In this document: positions 26,007 to 34,511 of the stretch, piece by piece | How positions within the stretch are numbered: the first letter of the stretch is position 1 | Layout: each line of letters begins with the position of its first letter | NCBI GenBank assembly: GCA_902478645.1 | Contig: CABSLV010000004.1 | Location: 1 to 64,000 of the forward strand | Direction: 5' to 3' | Origin: an uncultured Flavobacteriales bacterium | GTDB taxonomy: Bacteria > Bacteroidota > Bacteroidia > Flavobacteriales > UBA1820 | Length of the DNA: 64,000 bases | Program-made: the position numbers and the translations under genes | The notes under the pieces: model-generated | What the model saw: the letters and a program-made list of their open reading frames with translations, nothing else | Database searches by the model: none | What the model was told of the DNA's origin: nothing

Positions 26007-26726
26007 TTAGAACAAGGCATGCCCCACCGAAGCCGCCGCCACGGCATACAGGGCCGCCGTCTCGGTGCGCAGCCGCGCCTGCCCCAGCGAAACAGGCACA
26101 TACCCCGCCTTGAGCGCCGCGTCGAGTTCCTCGGGAGAGAAGTCGCCCTCGGGGCCTATCAGGACGATGCTGTCCTGCGAACGCGCCAACAACGAAGCCG
26201 CCTGCTGGCGTTCCCCCTCCATGCAGTGAGCCATCAGACGGCAGGCGGAAGACGAAGCCGTCTGGCGGAGAAACGTCCGAAAATCGGTCGGAGGGTCGAG
26301 CTGCGGGAAGGTCGCCTTGAGGGACTGCTTGCCGGCCGAGATGATGATCTTTTCCCCCCGGTCACGGTTGTACACCCTCCGTTCGCTGCGGGCGCAGATA
26401 AGCGGAGTGATACGGTCCACGCCGATCTCGGTGGCTTTCTCGAGCAGCCACTCCATCCGGTCGTTGGATTTGGTGGGTGCTACGGCAATGTGAAGGCGGT
26501 AGGGACGCCGCTGGTCGTCCTCCAGGGTCTGCTCCACGCGTACCGAGACCCCCGAAGGACTTGCCAGGGCGATCCGTCCGCGCACCATCACTCCCCGTCC
26601 GTTGGTCGCCAGGAGGGTTTCGCCTTCGACCATCCGCAGGACTTTGACCACATGGTGGCTTTCGTCCTTGTCCAGGGTAAAAAACTCCTCGGAAGGGAGC
26701 AGGGAGGGAGCGTAAAAGAGTTGCAT
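26007..26726 (-). CDS. rsmE: 16S rRNA (uracil1498-N3)-methyltransferase
   Basis: SPOUT-class methyltransferase that methylates U1498 in the decoding region of 16S rRNA. The 239-residue length is typical. It opens MQLFYAPSLLPSEEFFTLDKDES, with HHVVKVLRM after it (broken here into short pieces). The SAM-binding knot is IGPEGDFSPEELDAA near residue 192, followed by SLGQARLRTETAAL. It is in a tight leftward cluster between tsaD and the radical SAM gene, with a 24-nt gap to tsaD. Confidence 0.94.
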   Translation of the reverse strand: MQLFYAPSLLPSEEFFTLDKDESHHVVKVLRMVEGETLLATNGRGVMVRGRIALASPSGVSVRVEQTLEDDQRRPYRLHIAVAPTKSNDRMEWLLEKATEIGVDRITPLICARSERRVYNRDRGEKIIISAGKQSLKATFPQLDPPTDFRTFLRQTASSSACRLMAHCMEGERQQAASLLARSQDSIVLIGPEGDFSPEELDAALKAGYVPVSLGQARLRTETAALYAVAAASVGHALF

Positions 26727-26750
26727 ATCCGGAAATGATGTTTTCTTCGT

Positions 26751-27779
26751 CTAGAGCGAATACCGCGCCTGCGCCACGGCGGACTCGTCGGTGAACTGCC
26801 CTCGGAGGTACTTGAAATACCCCGTTACGGCGATCATCGCGGCATTGTCCGTGGTAAACTTGAGGGCCGGCAGGTGCAGGACGATCCCCTGCCGGGAAGC
26901 GGCCTGCTGCAAAGCCTCGCGCAAGCCCGAGTTGGCCGAAACGCCACCGGCGATGGCTGCCTCACGGATGCCGGTCTGCCGGACGGCACGCAGGAGTTTG
27001 GAGACCAATATGTCCACGATCGTCCCTTGTACCGAAGCACAAAGGTCGGCCAGGTGTTCCCGGACGAAATCGGGGTCTTCCTTTTCCTTTTTCTGTAAAA
27101 AGTACAACACCGAGGTCTTGAGCCCCGAGAAACTGAAATCCAGCCCGCCCGGTTCGGGGCGGGAAAAGGAGAAGGCCTTCGGATCGCCCTCCCGCGCCAG
27201 GCGGTCGATGTGCGGTCCGGCCGGATAGGGCAAGGAAAGCATCTTGCCGATCTTGTCGAAAGCCTCACCCGCGGCATCGTCGATGGTCGAACCCAGGACG
27301 GTCTGTTCCAGGTAGTCGTCCACCCGCACGATCTGCGTGTGTCCGCCGCTGACGGTCAGACACAGGAACGGGAAATGCGGCACGGGGCGGCCGCTGCCGT
27401 CTTCCACGAAATTGGCCAGGATGTGCCCCTGCATATGGTTGACCTCGATCAAAGGGACTCCCAGCGCGACCGAAAGGCTCTTGGCAAACGAGGTGCCCAC
27501 CAAAAGCGAACCCATCAGGCCCGGTCCGCGCGTAAAAGCGATTGCGGTTATGTCCTCTTTGCGTATATTTGCTTGTCTGATGGCAGCATCGACCACCGGG
27601 ACGATATTCTGCTGGTGGGCGCGCGAAGCCAGTTCGGGGACTACGCCTCCCCAGAGTTCGTGGACTTTCTGCGAGGCGATGACGGTGGAAAGCAACTGCG
27701 TACCGCGCACCACGGCCGCAGAGGTGTCGTCGCAGGAGGATTCGATGCCCAGGATAACGGGCTGCTCAAATGTTGTCAT
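26751..27779 (-). CDS. tsaD: tRNA threonylcarbamoyladenosine transferase TsaD
   Basis: Transfers the threonylcarbamoyl group to A37 of ANN-decoding tRNAs, together with TsaB and TsaE. The 342 residues begin MTTFEQPVILGIESSCDDT. The metal site HMQGH lies near residue 112, and SGGHTQ and GGVSANSGLRE are family motifs. The start is placed at 27779, because the longer open frame would translate the promoter repeat. The -7 box ends only 4 nt before this ATG, so the mRNA is probably leaderless or nearly so. Confidence 0.96.
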   Translation of the reverse strand: MTTFEQPVILGIESSCDDTSAAVVRGTQLLSTVIASQKVHELWGGVVPELASRAHQQNIVPVVDAAIRQANIRKEDITAIAFTRGPGLMGSLLVGTSFAKSLSVALGVPLIEVNHMQGHILANFVEDGSGRPVPHFPFLCLTVSGGHTQIVRVDDYLEQTVLGSTIDDAAGEAFDKIGKMLSLPYPAGPHIDRLAREGDPKAFSFSRPEPGGLDFSFSGLKTSVLYFLQKKEKEDPDFVREHLADLCASVQGTIVDILVSKLLRAVRQTGIREAAIAGGVSANSGLREALQQAASRQGIVLHLPALKFTTDNAAMIAVTGYFKYLRGQFTDESAVAQARYSL

Positions 27780-27783
27780 GGGA

Positions 27784-27833
27784 CAAAAATACGTAAAGGC
27801 GAGCGCAGCGGCAAGGGAGAAAACGAAGTTTTC
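27784..27833 (-). promoter_or_regulatory. tsaD promoter within dispersed hairpin repeat
   Basis: On the minus strand, CTTG (27812-27815) is 20 nt from TATTTTTG (27784-27791). Upstream of these lies GAAAAC-TTC-GTTTTC (27819-27833). The block CCGCTGCGCTCGCC between the boxes matches the repeats near 3000 and 3090. Confidence 0.65.
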
Positions 27834-27889
27834 GCACCGCGCCAACGGCCGAGAGTGCCGCCTGTTTTTCAAAAACGAACATTATCCGC

Positions 27890-30800
27890 ATGAATAAAAT
27901 CGCCCGGAGGGCGTCCATATGGCTGACTGGTCTGTTGCTGCTCGTAGCCTTGGCAGCGGGCAGCCTGTTGCTTTCGCCGGTGCAGAGCTTCCTGGGAAGA
28001 AAAGCCGCGGAACTCCTCTCGCAGCACATCCCCCAGCAGGCGAGCATCGGGCGGATCGACATCCGACCGTCTGGACGGATCTTCCTTTCGGACATCCGGG
28101 TGCTGGACCACCGGGGAGATACCCTGATCGCCATCGACTCGGTCCGGGCACGGATAAAGCGGAGCTCGCTGTGGACCGGCCGCCTGGCCTTCCGGCAAGC
28201 CGACCTATACGGCCCGAAAGTGCGGGTGATCAAATATCCCGGGGAGGAGCGCTCCTCCCTCGCACTGTTTCTGGAGCACCTCAAGGGCGAAAAGAAAAGA
28301 CCTTTTTATCTGGACATCGCCCGTGTCCGTTTGCTCTCGGGGGAGTTTTCCTTCCGGGACGATGAAAAAGGGCAGCACGAGGCCGTACAAAACCTGTCTT
28401 TGGGCGTGTCCGGGTTGTCGATCGCCCCGGGCGACTACCGCGCTACGCTCGACTCCCTGCAGGCGCAAGGCCGCGACGGGAGCCGGATCCGCCATCTCTC
28501 GGGAGAATTCCGCTTTGCCCCCCGGGGGATCATCGCCGACGGGGTAAAACTGCTCACCGAATACAGCGACCTGTCGTTTTCGGCTTCCGCGTACCTGCCC
28601 GAGAAAGACTCCACGGGGCAGACCTTCGGGCAACGCCTGCGCCAGGGAGAGTTTTCCCTATCTGTCGATTCCTCGCACATCGACCCGCGCGACGTCCGGC
28701 CGTTTTACCCCCGGGCGGAAGGGATCCCTCCCCTCGAACTCGCGGCCCACATCGTGGCACAAAAGGGTCTTCTGGATGTAAAAAATCTCGACTTGTCGGT
28801 CGGCGATCTGCTCTCTGCCGACCTCTCCGGCCGGATAGACGCCCCGACTTCGCTGCGGGAAGGCAGCGGAAACATCGTGCTGAAAAATCTCCGGATACTG
28901 CCCGGGGAGGCCCTCGCCGTGGCCAAACGAGCCGCCGGTGGAAAACTCTCCGGAAAGGCCCTCGACAAACTCTCCTCGGTGGCCTACCTTTCGGGAAGCG
29001 GGCTGCTCACCTTGGAAAAAGGGAACGTAACTTCCGTCGTTTCGCTCACCACCCGTCAGCACGGGCGGATCTTCCTGCGCGGACAGTCCACCGACCTGTG
29101 GAATCGGAAAAATGCCCGCTATACGGCGCGCGCAGTGCTGGAAAACGTCAATGCCGGCCTGCTCACCGGTTCGGAGAGCCTGGGGAAAACCACCCTCTTT
29201 GCCGACATCCGGGGACGGGGTTTCCAACCGGACAACGCGACGGTAGAACTCCGTTCGTCGATCCCGCTGCTGGAATTCCGGCAATATCCCTACTCCGGCA
29301 TCTCCCTGCAAGCCGACCTGAAAGGCGGAGTACTGGCCGTCGAGACGACGGTAAACGACCCGAATCTGGCTGCCAAGGTCTCCACCCGGGTGGAACGGGG
29401 TGCGGAAAAAGGCTCGCTGCACACCTATCTGGACATGTACCTGGACCAGAGCGACCTTCACGCCCTGGGACTGGTGCAGGACAGCATCGTCAACCTGCGC
29501 GGTACGATCCAGGCGGAACTCATCGGTTCGGGACCGGACGACGTGCTGGGAACGGTCGATCTCTCGGAGATGAGCTACAACAACGGCAACAACTACTACT
29601 ACATCGACCGGATCCGCATCGCCTCCGAACAGATCGACAGTCTTTCCCGCCGCCTTTCGATCGAATCCGAAGACTTGTTCAGCGGACACATCCAGGGCAA
29701 CTATCTCCTTTCCCAAGTCCCCGCTGCAGTGGCCAACGGGCTGCTCTCGGGCTTCAAAGCCTACCGGAAAAAGGAAGTAACCCCCGGACAGCAATACGAC
29801 TTCCAGTTCAACATCACGGCCTCGAACGTAAAGATCGTCAATACCCCCCTGATCTTCGACGGACGTACGCACTTCGGCGGACGGGTCGATACTTCGGGCG
29901 ATGATTTCTCCCTCGAGATCCTGGCCGACCGGATCAACTACCGGGACATCCTGGTCGATACGCTCCAGATGCGCCTCAACACCGCCCTGGCCAACGTGCT
30001 GACCCTCCAGGCCGACAAATTCATCAACCCGGTGTACAGCATCGAAGGCTTGGACTTCTCCGCACTGCGCTACGCGGACAGCCTGGCCATCCGCAGCGAC
30101 TTTCACAAGTGGAACAGCGCGGACAGCATTGCTTTCCACCTCAACGCCTACCAGAAGGACGACGCGCAGGGGAACATCATCGTGGGTTTCCTCCCCTCAC
30201 GGATCGATCTGGAACACCTCGGTTGGCGTTTCGGCAGCCAGGGGATCCCCGGACGCGACCGCGTCGTATGGAACGTGAACAGCGGCGAAGTACGCATCGA
30301 TTCGATCGAGATGACCTCCGGGGAGGCGATGATCGGCGCCGGGGGATTCTACACCCCGCGCGATTCGATGGACCTGCGGCTGGAGGTCCGTTCGCTCGAC
30401 CTTTCACGAACGGTATTCCTGCGCAACAATGTCCCGCTGGAAGGCAACCTCAACGGGCTTCTCCACCTCTCCCGGGTCGATGCCCAGGCTACGGTCATCC
30501 CGGAAGCCTCCCTGCGCATCGATTCGCTGGCCATCGGGACGAGCCGCATCGGCAACTTCGATCTGTCGGTAGTGGCCGACCTGGGGAAAGGCTACGTGAG
30601 TACCTCCGCCCACCTGATCCACGGAGCGAGGGAAGCTCTGGCGCTTTCCGGCGGATTAAGGATCGAGGAGCGAAGCCTGACCCCCGAGATAGACATTTCG
30701 CTGGACAGCCTGCCGGTCGATGCGGTGCATTACCTGCTGCCTACGGTTTTCAACCGATCGAGCGGTTACGCCTCGGCCCGGCTCGAAATGCGCGGGCGGT

Positions 30801-32464
30801 TGCGACAACCCGACATCAACGGAACCGTCCGTCTGGACGGGACCCGACTGGGGATCAATTTTACCAACGTGGAATACTCCGTTCCCGACGGTACGATGGT
30901 GCCGGTGCGCAACAGTTTCTTTTACTTCGAGAAAATCCCGGTGCGGGATGTGATCTATGGCACCCAGGGAACCTTGCAGGGCCGGATCTACCACGACCGG
31001 TTCAAACCCTGGTATCTCGACCTGCGCGCCGACGCCGACCGGATGCTGGTACTCAACACCACGGGCGAGAACGAAGAGAAATTTTACGGACGGGTCTTCG
31101 CTACGGGTTACCTGCAACTCCAGGGCCCGACCCAGGCGTTAAAATACAACATCGCAGGCCGTACCGAACGCAATACCACCTTTGCCATCGACATCGGCAG
31201 CACGTCGGACTTCAAGGAATCCCAGATGATCACTTTCGTCCCGCCCCACGGCTCTCACGTAGACTCACTGCTGTTGAACCTGAAAAAGAAGATCGTCAAG
31301 ACAGCGGCCTCCTCCTCGAGCGAGATGGACATCGCCATCCAGGCCACCCCGCAGGCCACCCTGACCCTTTACCTGGACAAAGCCACCGGGCACATGATCC
31401 AGGCCACCGGACAGGGAAATCTCTCCATGCATCTCTCACCCAAAGGGACCTTTACGCTCAACGGGACTTACGAAGCGACGGGAGGAACCTACAACTTCGT
31501 ATACACCATCATCAAACGGCCTTTCAACCTGCTCTCGGGCGGAAAGATCACTTTCGACGGCGACCCGGCCAACCCTTCGCTCGACCTTTCGGCTTCGTAC
31601 AAGACAACCGTCAAACCGGCCGTATTCCTGTCCTCCGTGGCCGAAAACGCCCGGGAAGAAGTCCTGACCACCATTCACTTGACGGGCGATCTGAACAATC
31701 CGGTGTACAATTTCGACATCCAGATGCCCCGCGCCACCGAAAACGTCCAGGAGGAACTCGCTTACCGCCTCTCCGACCAGGAACAACTCAACCAGCAGTT
31801 CATTTCGCTGATGGTGCTCAATTCGTTCTCGGCCAGCGGGGAAAATGAAAACCAAAACCTGGTGGCCACCGGTGTATCGGGCCTGACGGCCAACATGCTT
31901 TCCTCGCAGTTCTCCAACATCCTCCAGCGTTTTGTCCAAGGAGTGGACATCAACGTCAATCTCAATACCGCCACCAACCGATACATCGGCACGACCGAAA
32001 GCACGGATGTGGAGATCGGGGTTTCCACCAAATTTTTCGGCGACCGCATGACGGTAAACGGCATCGTGGGCGTACCGACCGGCACCACCCAGTCCGACCT
32101 GGTCGGGGACGTGGAGATCGAATACAACATCACCCCCGACGGACGGCTTCGCGCCGTGTTCGTCAACCGTCGTCAGAACGACTACCTGAACAACCAACAA
32201 GGCTACCTGCAAAGCATCGGTGTATCGTACCGGCAGGAATTCAACACCTTCCGCGAACTAGGAGCCTTGATCAAACAATCCTTCTCCGGGAAAAAATCCG
32301 AACAGCGACGCAAAGCCCGCGCCGAACGAAAAGCCGAACGCATACGCGAGCAACAACCCCTCCCCTCCCCGGAGCTCCTGCCCACTCCGGCGACCGACAC
32401 ACTCGACACGGTGCCCGAAACACCTGCCACAGACAGCGCCACTGCCAAAATCTCTTTCCGATGA
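27890..32464 (+). CDS. tamB: Translocation and assembly module protein TamB
   Basis: Very large envelope protein (1524 residues) of the TamB/AsmA-like superfamily, which bridges inner and outer membranes and is implicated in phospholipid transport and outer-membrane protein assembly. One N-terminal transmembrane anchor (residues about 8-30) precedes a long beta-taco-like stretch of repeated strands. The C-terminal DUF490 domain lies after about residue 1130, with GTFTLNGTYEATGGTYNF. The C-terminal tail is rich in K, R, E and proline. It is divergent from tsaD and overlaps trmN by four bases. Confidence 0.93.
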   Translation: MNKIARRASIWLTGLLLLVALAAGSLLLSPVQSFLGRKAAELLSQHIPQQASIGRIDIRPSGRIFLSDIRVLDHRGDTLIAIDSVRARIKRSSLWTGRLAFRQADLYGPKVRVIKYPGEERSSLALFLEHLKGEKKRPFYLDIARVRLLSGEFSFRDDEKGQHEAVQNLSLGVSGLSIAPGDYRATLDSLQAQGRDGSRIRHLSGEFRFAPRGIIADGVKLLTEYSDLSFSASAYLPEKDSTGQTFGQRLRQGEFSLSVDSSHIDPRDVRPFYPRAEGIPPLELAAHIVAQKGLLDVKNLDLSVGDLLSADLSGRIDAPTSLREGSGNIVLKNLRILPGEALAVAKRAAGGKLSGKALDKLSSVAYLSGSGLLTLEKGNVTSVVSLTTRQHGRIFLRGQSTDLWNRKNARYTARAVLENVNAGLLTGSESLGKTTLFADIRGRGFQPDNATVELRSSIPLLEFRQYPYSGISLQADLKGGVLAVETTVNDPNLAAKVSTRVERGAEKGSLHTYLDMYLDQSDLHALGLVQDSIVNLRGTIQAELIGSGPDDVLGTVDLSEMSYNNGNNYYYIDRIRIASEQIDSLSRRLSIESEDLFSGHIQGNYLLSQVPAAVANGLLSGFKAYRKKEVTPGQQYDFQFNITASNVKIVNTPLIFDGRTHFGGRVDTSGDDFSLEILADRINYRDILVDTLQMRLNTALANVLTLQADKFINPVYSIEGLDFSALRYADSLAIRSDFHKWNSADSIAFHLNAYQKDDAQGNIIVGFLPSRIDLEHLGWRFGSQGIPGRDRVVWNVNSGEVRIDSIEMTSGEAMIGAGGFYTPRDSMDLRLEVRSLDLSRTVFLRNNVPLEGNLNGLLHLSRVDAQATVIPEASLRIDSLAIGTSRIGNFDLSVVADLGKGYVSTSAHLIHGAREALALSGGLRIEERSLTPEIDISLDSLPVDAVHYLLPTVFNRSSGYASARLEMRGRLRQPDINGTVRLDGTRLGINFTNVEYSVPDGTMVPVRNSFFYFEKIPVRDVIYGTQGTLQGRIYHDRFKPWYLDLRADADRMLVLNTTGENEEKFYGRVFATGYLQLQGPTQALKYNIAGRTERNTTFAIDIGSTSDFKESQMITFVPPHGSHVDSLLLNLKKKIVKTAASSSSEMDIAIQATPQATLTLYLDKATGHMIQATGQGNLSMHLSPKGTFTLNGTYEATGGTYNFVYTIIKRPFNLLSGGKITFDGDPANPSLDLSASYKTTVKPAVFLSSVAENAREEVLTTIHLTGDLNNPVYNFDIQMPRATENVQEELAYRLSDQEQLNQQFISLMVLNSFSASGENENQNLVATGVSGLTANMLSSQFSNILQRFVQGVDINVNLNTATNRYIGTTESTDVEIGVSTKFFGDRMTVNGIVGVPTGTTQSDLVGDVEIEYNITPDGRLRAVFVNRRQNDYLNNQQGYLQSIGVSYRQEFNTFRELGALIKQSFSGKKSEQRRKARAERKAERIREQQPLPSPELLPTPATDTLDTVPETPATDSATAKISFR

Positions 32465-33198
32465 GCTCCAACCGATCCGCCGGCTTGTTCCGTTTCCAAC
32501 GCTTTTCGATGACCCATGCCCGCTCGCCGATGAAGATCGGTACGGACGGAGTCCTGTTGGGGGCCTGGTGCGACGGTTCGCAGGCCCGATGGGCGCTGGA
32601 CGCAGGGACCGGTTGCGGGCTGATCGCCCTGATGCTGGCACAACGCTACCCGCTGTTGCAGGTAGAAGGCATCGACATCGATACGGGAGCCGTAGCCGAC
32701 GCCCGGGAAAACTTTGCTGGCAGCCCCTTTGCCGAGCGCCTTTCCGTGCGCCAGGGCGACGTGCTGACCGCCGATTTTCCCCGGCGCTACGACCTGATCG
32801 TCTCCAACCCGCCTTTTTTCACCGAAGACACCCTCCCTCCGGAGGCTTCCCGCGCCGCAGCACGCCATGCCGTCCACCTGCCGGCGGAGGCGTTTGCTCG
32901 CAAGATTACCCAGATCCTCGCCCCCTCGGGGCGTGTCGCGCTGATCTATCCCTACCGGGAGGCGGACCGGATCGTCGGCTTCTTTGCTGCAGAAGGTCTG
33001 TACCTGGCCCGGCGCACGGATGTGCGGGGCGGAGCCGGACGGCCGTTAAAACGTTCGCTGCTGGAATTTTCCTTCACCCCTGTACGGGCAGAAGAGGTGG
33101 CGGCAGATACCTTGCAACTGTGCGAGGAAAACGGGAGGCGCAGCACACAATACCGGGAACTCACCCGAGGGTTTCATCCCGATACTCCCTCGTTGTAG
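32461..33198 (+). CDS. trmN6: tRNA1(Val) (adenine37-N6)-methyltransferase
   Basis: SAM-dependent N6-adenine methyltransferase (YfiC family), 245 residues. After RFQRFSMTHARSPMKIGTDGV, the SAM motif LDAGTGCGLIAL is near residue 42. The catalytic SNPPFF motif is near residue 115, which marks N6-adenine methylation. It overlaps the tamB stop (ATGA) and is probably translated from the same mRNA. It modifies A37 of tRNA-Val in E. coli, and the same target is assumed here. Confidence 0.9.
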   Translation: MSSNRSAGLFRFQRFSMTHARSPMKIGTDGVLLGAWCDGSQARWALDAGTGCGLIALMLAQRYPLLQVEGIDIDTGAVADARENFAGSPFAERLSVRQGDVLTADFPRRYDLIVSNPPFFTEDTLPPEASRAAARHAVHLPAEAFARKITQILAPSGRVALIYPYREADRIVGFFAAEGLYLARRTDVRGGAGRPLKRSLLEFSFTPVRAEEVAADTLQLCEENGRRSTQYRELTRGFHPDTPSL

Positions 33199-33321
33199 GG
33201 ATGGCCGCGAAAAAAATTAGCCAACATAGGGGATTGGCGTTCCCCGGGGATCGCCGCATCTTTGTCCATGTAATCATGGATGATTGATGTTGTATATTTT
33301 TTAATAGATTTTTGATCCCTG

Positions 33322-33364
33322 AAAGGCGCTTGCGACATTTCTTCTTTTCGGCAGGCGCCTTTTT
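33322..33364. terminator. Terminator between trmN6 and flavodoxin-like gene
   Basis: AAAGGCGCTTGC and GCAGGCGCCTTT pair over 12 bp with one wobble, around a 17-nt loop and followed by a T-run. The AAA/TTT ends allow use in both directions. Confidence 0.65.
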
Positions 33365-33374
33365 CCATGCCTTG

Positions 33375-33974
33375 TCAGCAGCGGCTCTCCCATTCGTTCC
33401 GGATGCGGACGAGCAAACGAGACAAACGCCGGAGAGCCCCCGGCGGCGGGACATGTCGTCGTCCCCGCGTACCGGCTACCCGCACACGGCGTACCTTCAC
33501 TCCGCCGGCACGAAGGATTTCTCCCACCGCACGCCCTGCTCCGCCGCTCTGCCCGAAAAGCCGGTCGAAAGGAAACGGGGTCGTACAGGCCGTTACGACG
33601 ATTCCCCGACGCCCCCGAAGTTTCTTCTGCGGCAACCCATGCGACCCCTCGCCCATGAAAACAGGCACCAGACGATCGAAAAGCACCTTGAGCGGGCCGC
33701 TCATGTTGGCCCAATAAACCGGCGTTCCCACGACGATGAGATCGGCCTGGCGCAGGAGATCTGCAACGCGGTGCGCGTCGTCCTCGGGCAGGCGGCATAC
33801 GCCCTCGCGCCGACATGCCATACAGCCGGTACAGGGTTGGATGTGCAACCGGGAAGGGGAAAACAAGGATACTTCGCCGCCGATGGTCTTCGCGGCGTGT
33901 TCCATCATCCGGGAGATCAGCCCATCAGGACGGGGAGAACCATTGAGAATAACGGTACGTATCGGCCTTTTCAT
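33375..33974 (-). CDS. Flavodoxin-fold NAD(P)H-dependent oxidoreductase
   Basis: A 199-residue protein of the NADPH-dependent FMN reductase/iron-sulfur flavoprotein type. It starts MKRPIRTVILNGSPRPDGL (FMN phosphate loop NGSPRPDG). A cysteine cluster CTGCMACRREGVC lies near residues 48-60, and VVGTPVYWANMSGPLK binds the flavin. The C-terminal 40 residues are very rich in arginine (for example RVRRVAGTRGRRHV in part), which is unusual for the family. It is probably cotranscribed with the DUF4491 gene just upstream. Its substrate is unknown. Confidence 0.85.
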   Translation of the reverse strand: MKRPIRTVILNGSPRPDGLISRMMEHAAKTIGGEVSLFSPSRLHIQPCTGCMACRREGVCRLPEDDAHRVADLLRQADLIVVGTPVYWANMSGPLKVLFDRLVPVFMGEGSHGLPQKKLRGRRGIVVTACTTPFPFDRLFGQSGGAGRAVGEILRAGGVKVRRVRVAGTRGRRHVPPPGALRRLSRLLVRIRNEWESRC

Positions 33975-34001
33975 TTCCAGTAGTCCCCTCCGGGGAGGTT
34001 A

Positions 34002-34346
34002 TTATTTCCCCTCGGAATGCTCGTCGGTGGGGTCGAAAGGATACTTGCGCCGGGGATTGCGCGGGAACCATCCCTTGCGCACCCGTTCCTGTTGTTCGAA
34101 GATCTCCTTGATGCCCCACAGGCAGGTGAAGGCAAACACGCCCAAAAGTGCCGACAGGGTGATGTCCTGCACGTACACTGCGGCGGCAATCCCGAGCAGC
34201 CCCAGCAGCAGGAAGGCCCACCAGATGCGGGTCCCGAAATAATACTCGCCTTTGATCACCGCCGGATGCGATGCGCCGATGATCAGAAAAGTCAAGGCTC
34301 CGATGAGCAGGCCGTTGAAGTTGAGGGTGTCAATCCATGCTTCCAT
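34002..34346 (-). CDS. DUF4491 family membrane protein
   Basis: A 114-residue protein with three hydrophobic segments and the conserved start FNGLLIGALTFLIIGASHP, followed by VIKGEYYFG. This is the DUF4491 pattern found in gut anaerobes, with no known function. The charged C-terminus (residues 85-114) is probably cytoplasmic. It ends 27 nt before the flavodoxin-like gene on the same strand. Confidence 0.85.
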   Translation of the reverse strand: MEAWIDTLNFNGLLIGALTFLIIGASHPAVIKGEYYFGTRIWWAFLLLGLLGIAAAVYVQDITLSALLGVFAFTCLWGIKEIFEQQERVRKGWFPRNPRRKYPFDPTDEHSEGK

Positions 34347-34475
34347 TTTCCGTAGCTGTTTTTAGGTATCGATCGGGGTAAAATTAGTCATTCCGGGGGA
34401 TTTCCCCGGGAAATATTTTGCAATTATTTTGCGACCGTGGCGGGTTTCGGCCTGCCAGCCGAGGGAAAATTGGAG

Positions 34476-34483
34476 TAACTTTG
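34476..34483 (+). promoter_or_regulatory. -7 box for feoAB
   Basis: TAACTTTG is a perfect -7 match ending 28 nt before the TTG start of feoAB. No -33 TTTG is seen at the usual distance. Confidence 0.55.
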
Positions 34484-34511
34484 CACCCGGAAAGGGTATA
34501 AAACGCGCATT

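Noticed and set aside
22259..26113. 1284-residue plus-strand open frame
   Set aside because: It is a shadow of mutS, the radical SAM gene and rsmE on the other strand. Its translation has no domain and an arginine/histidine-rich composition typical of antisense frames in GC-rich DNA.
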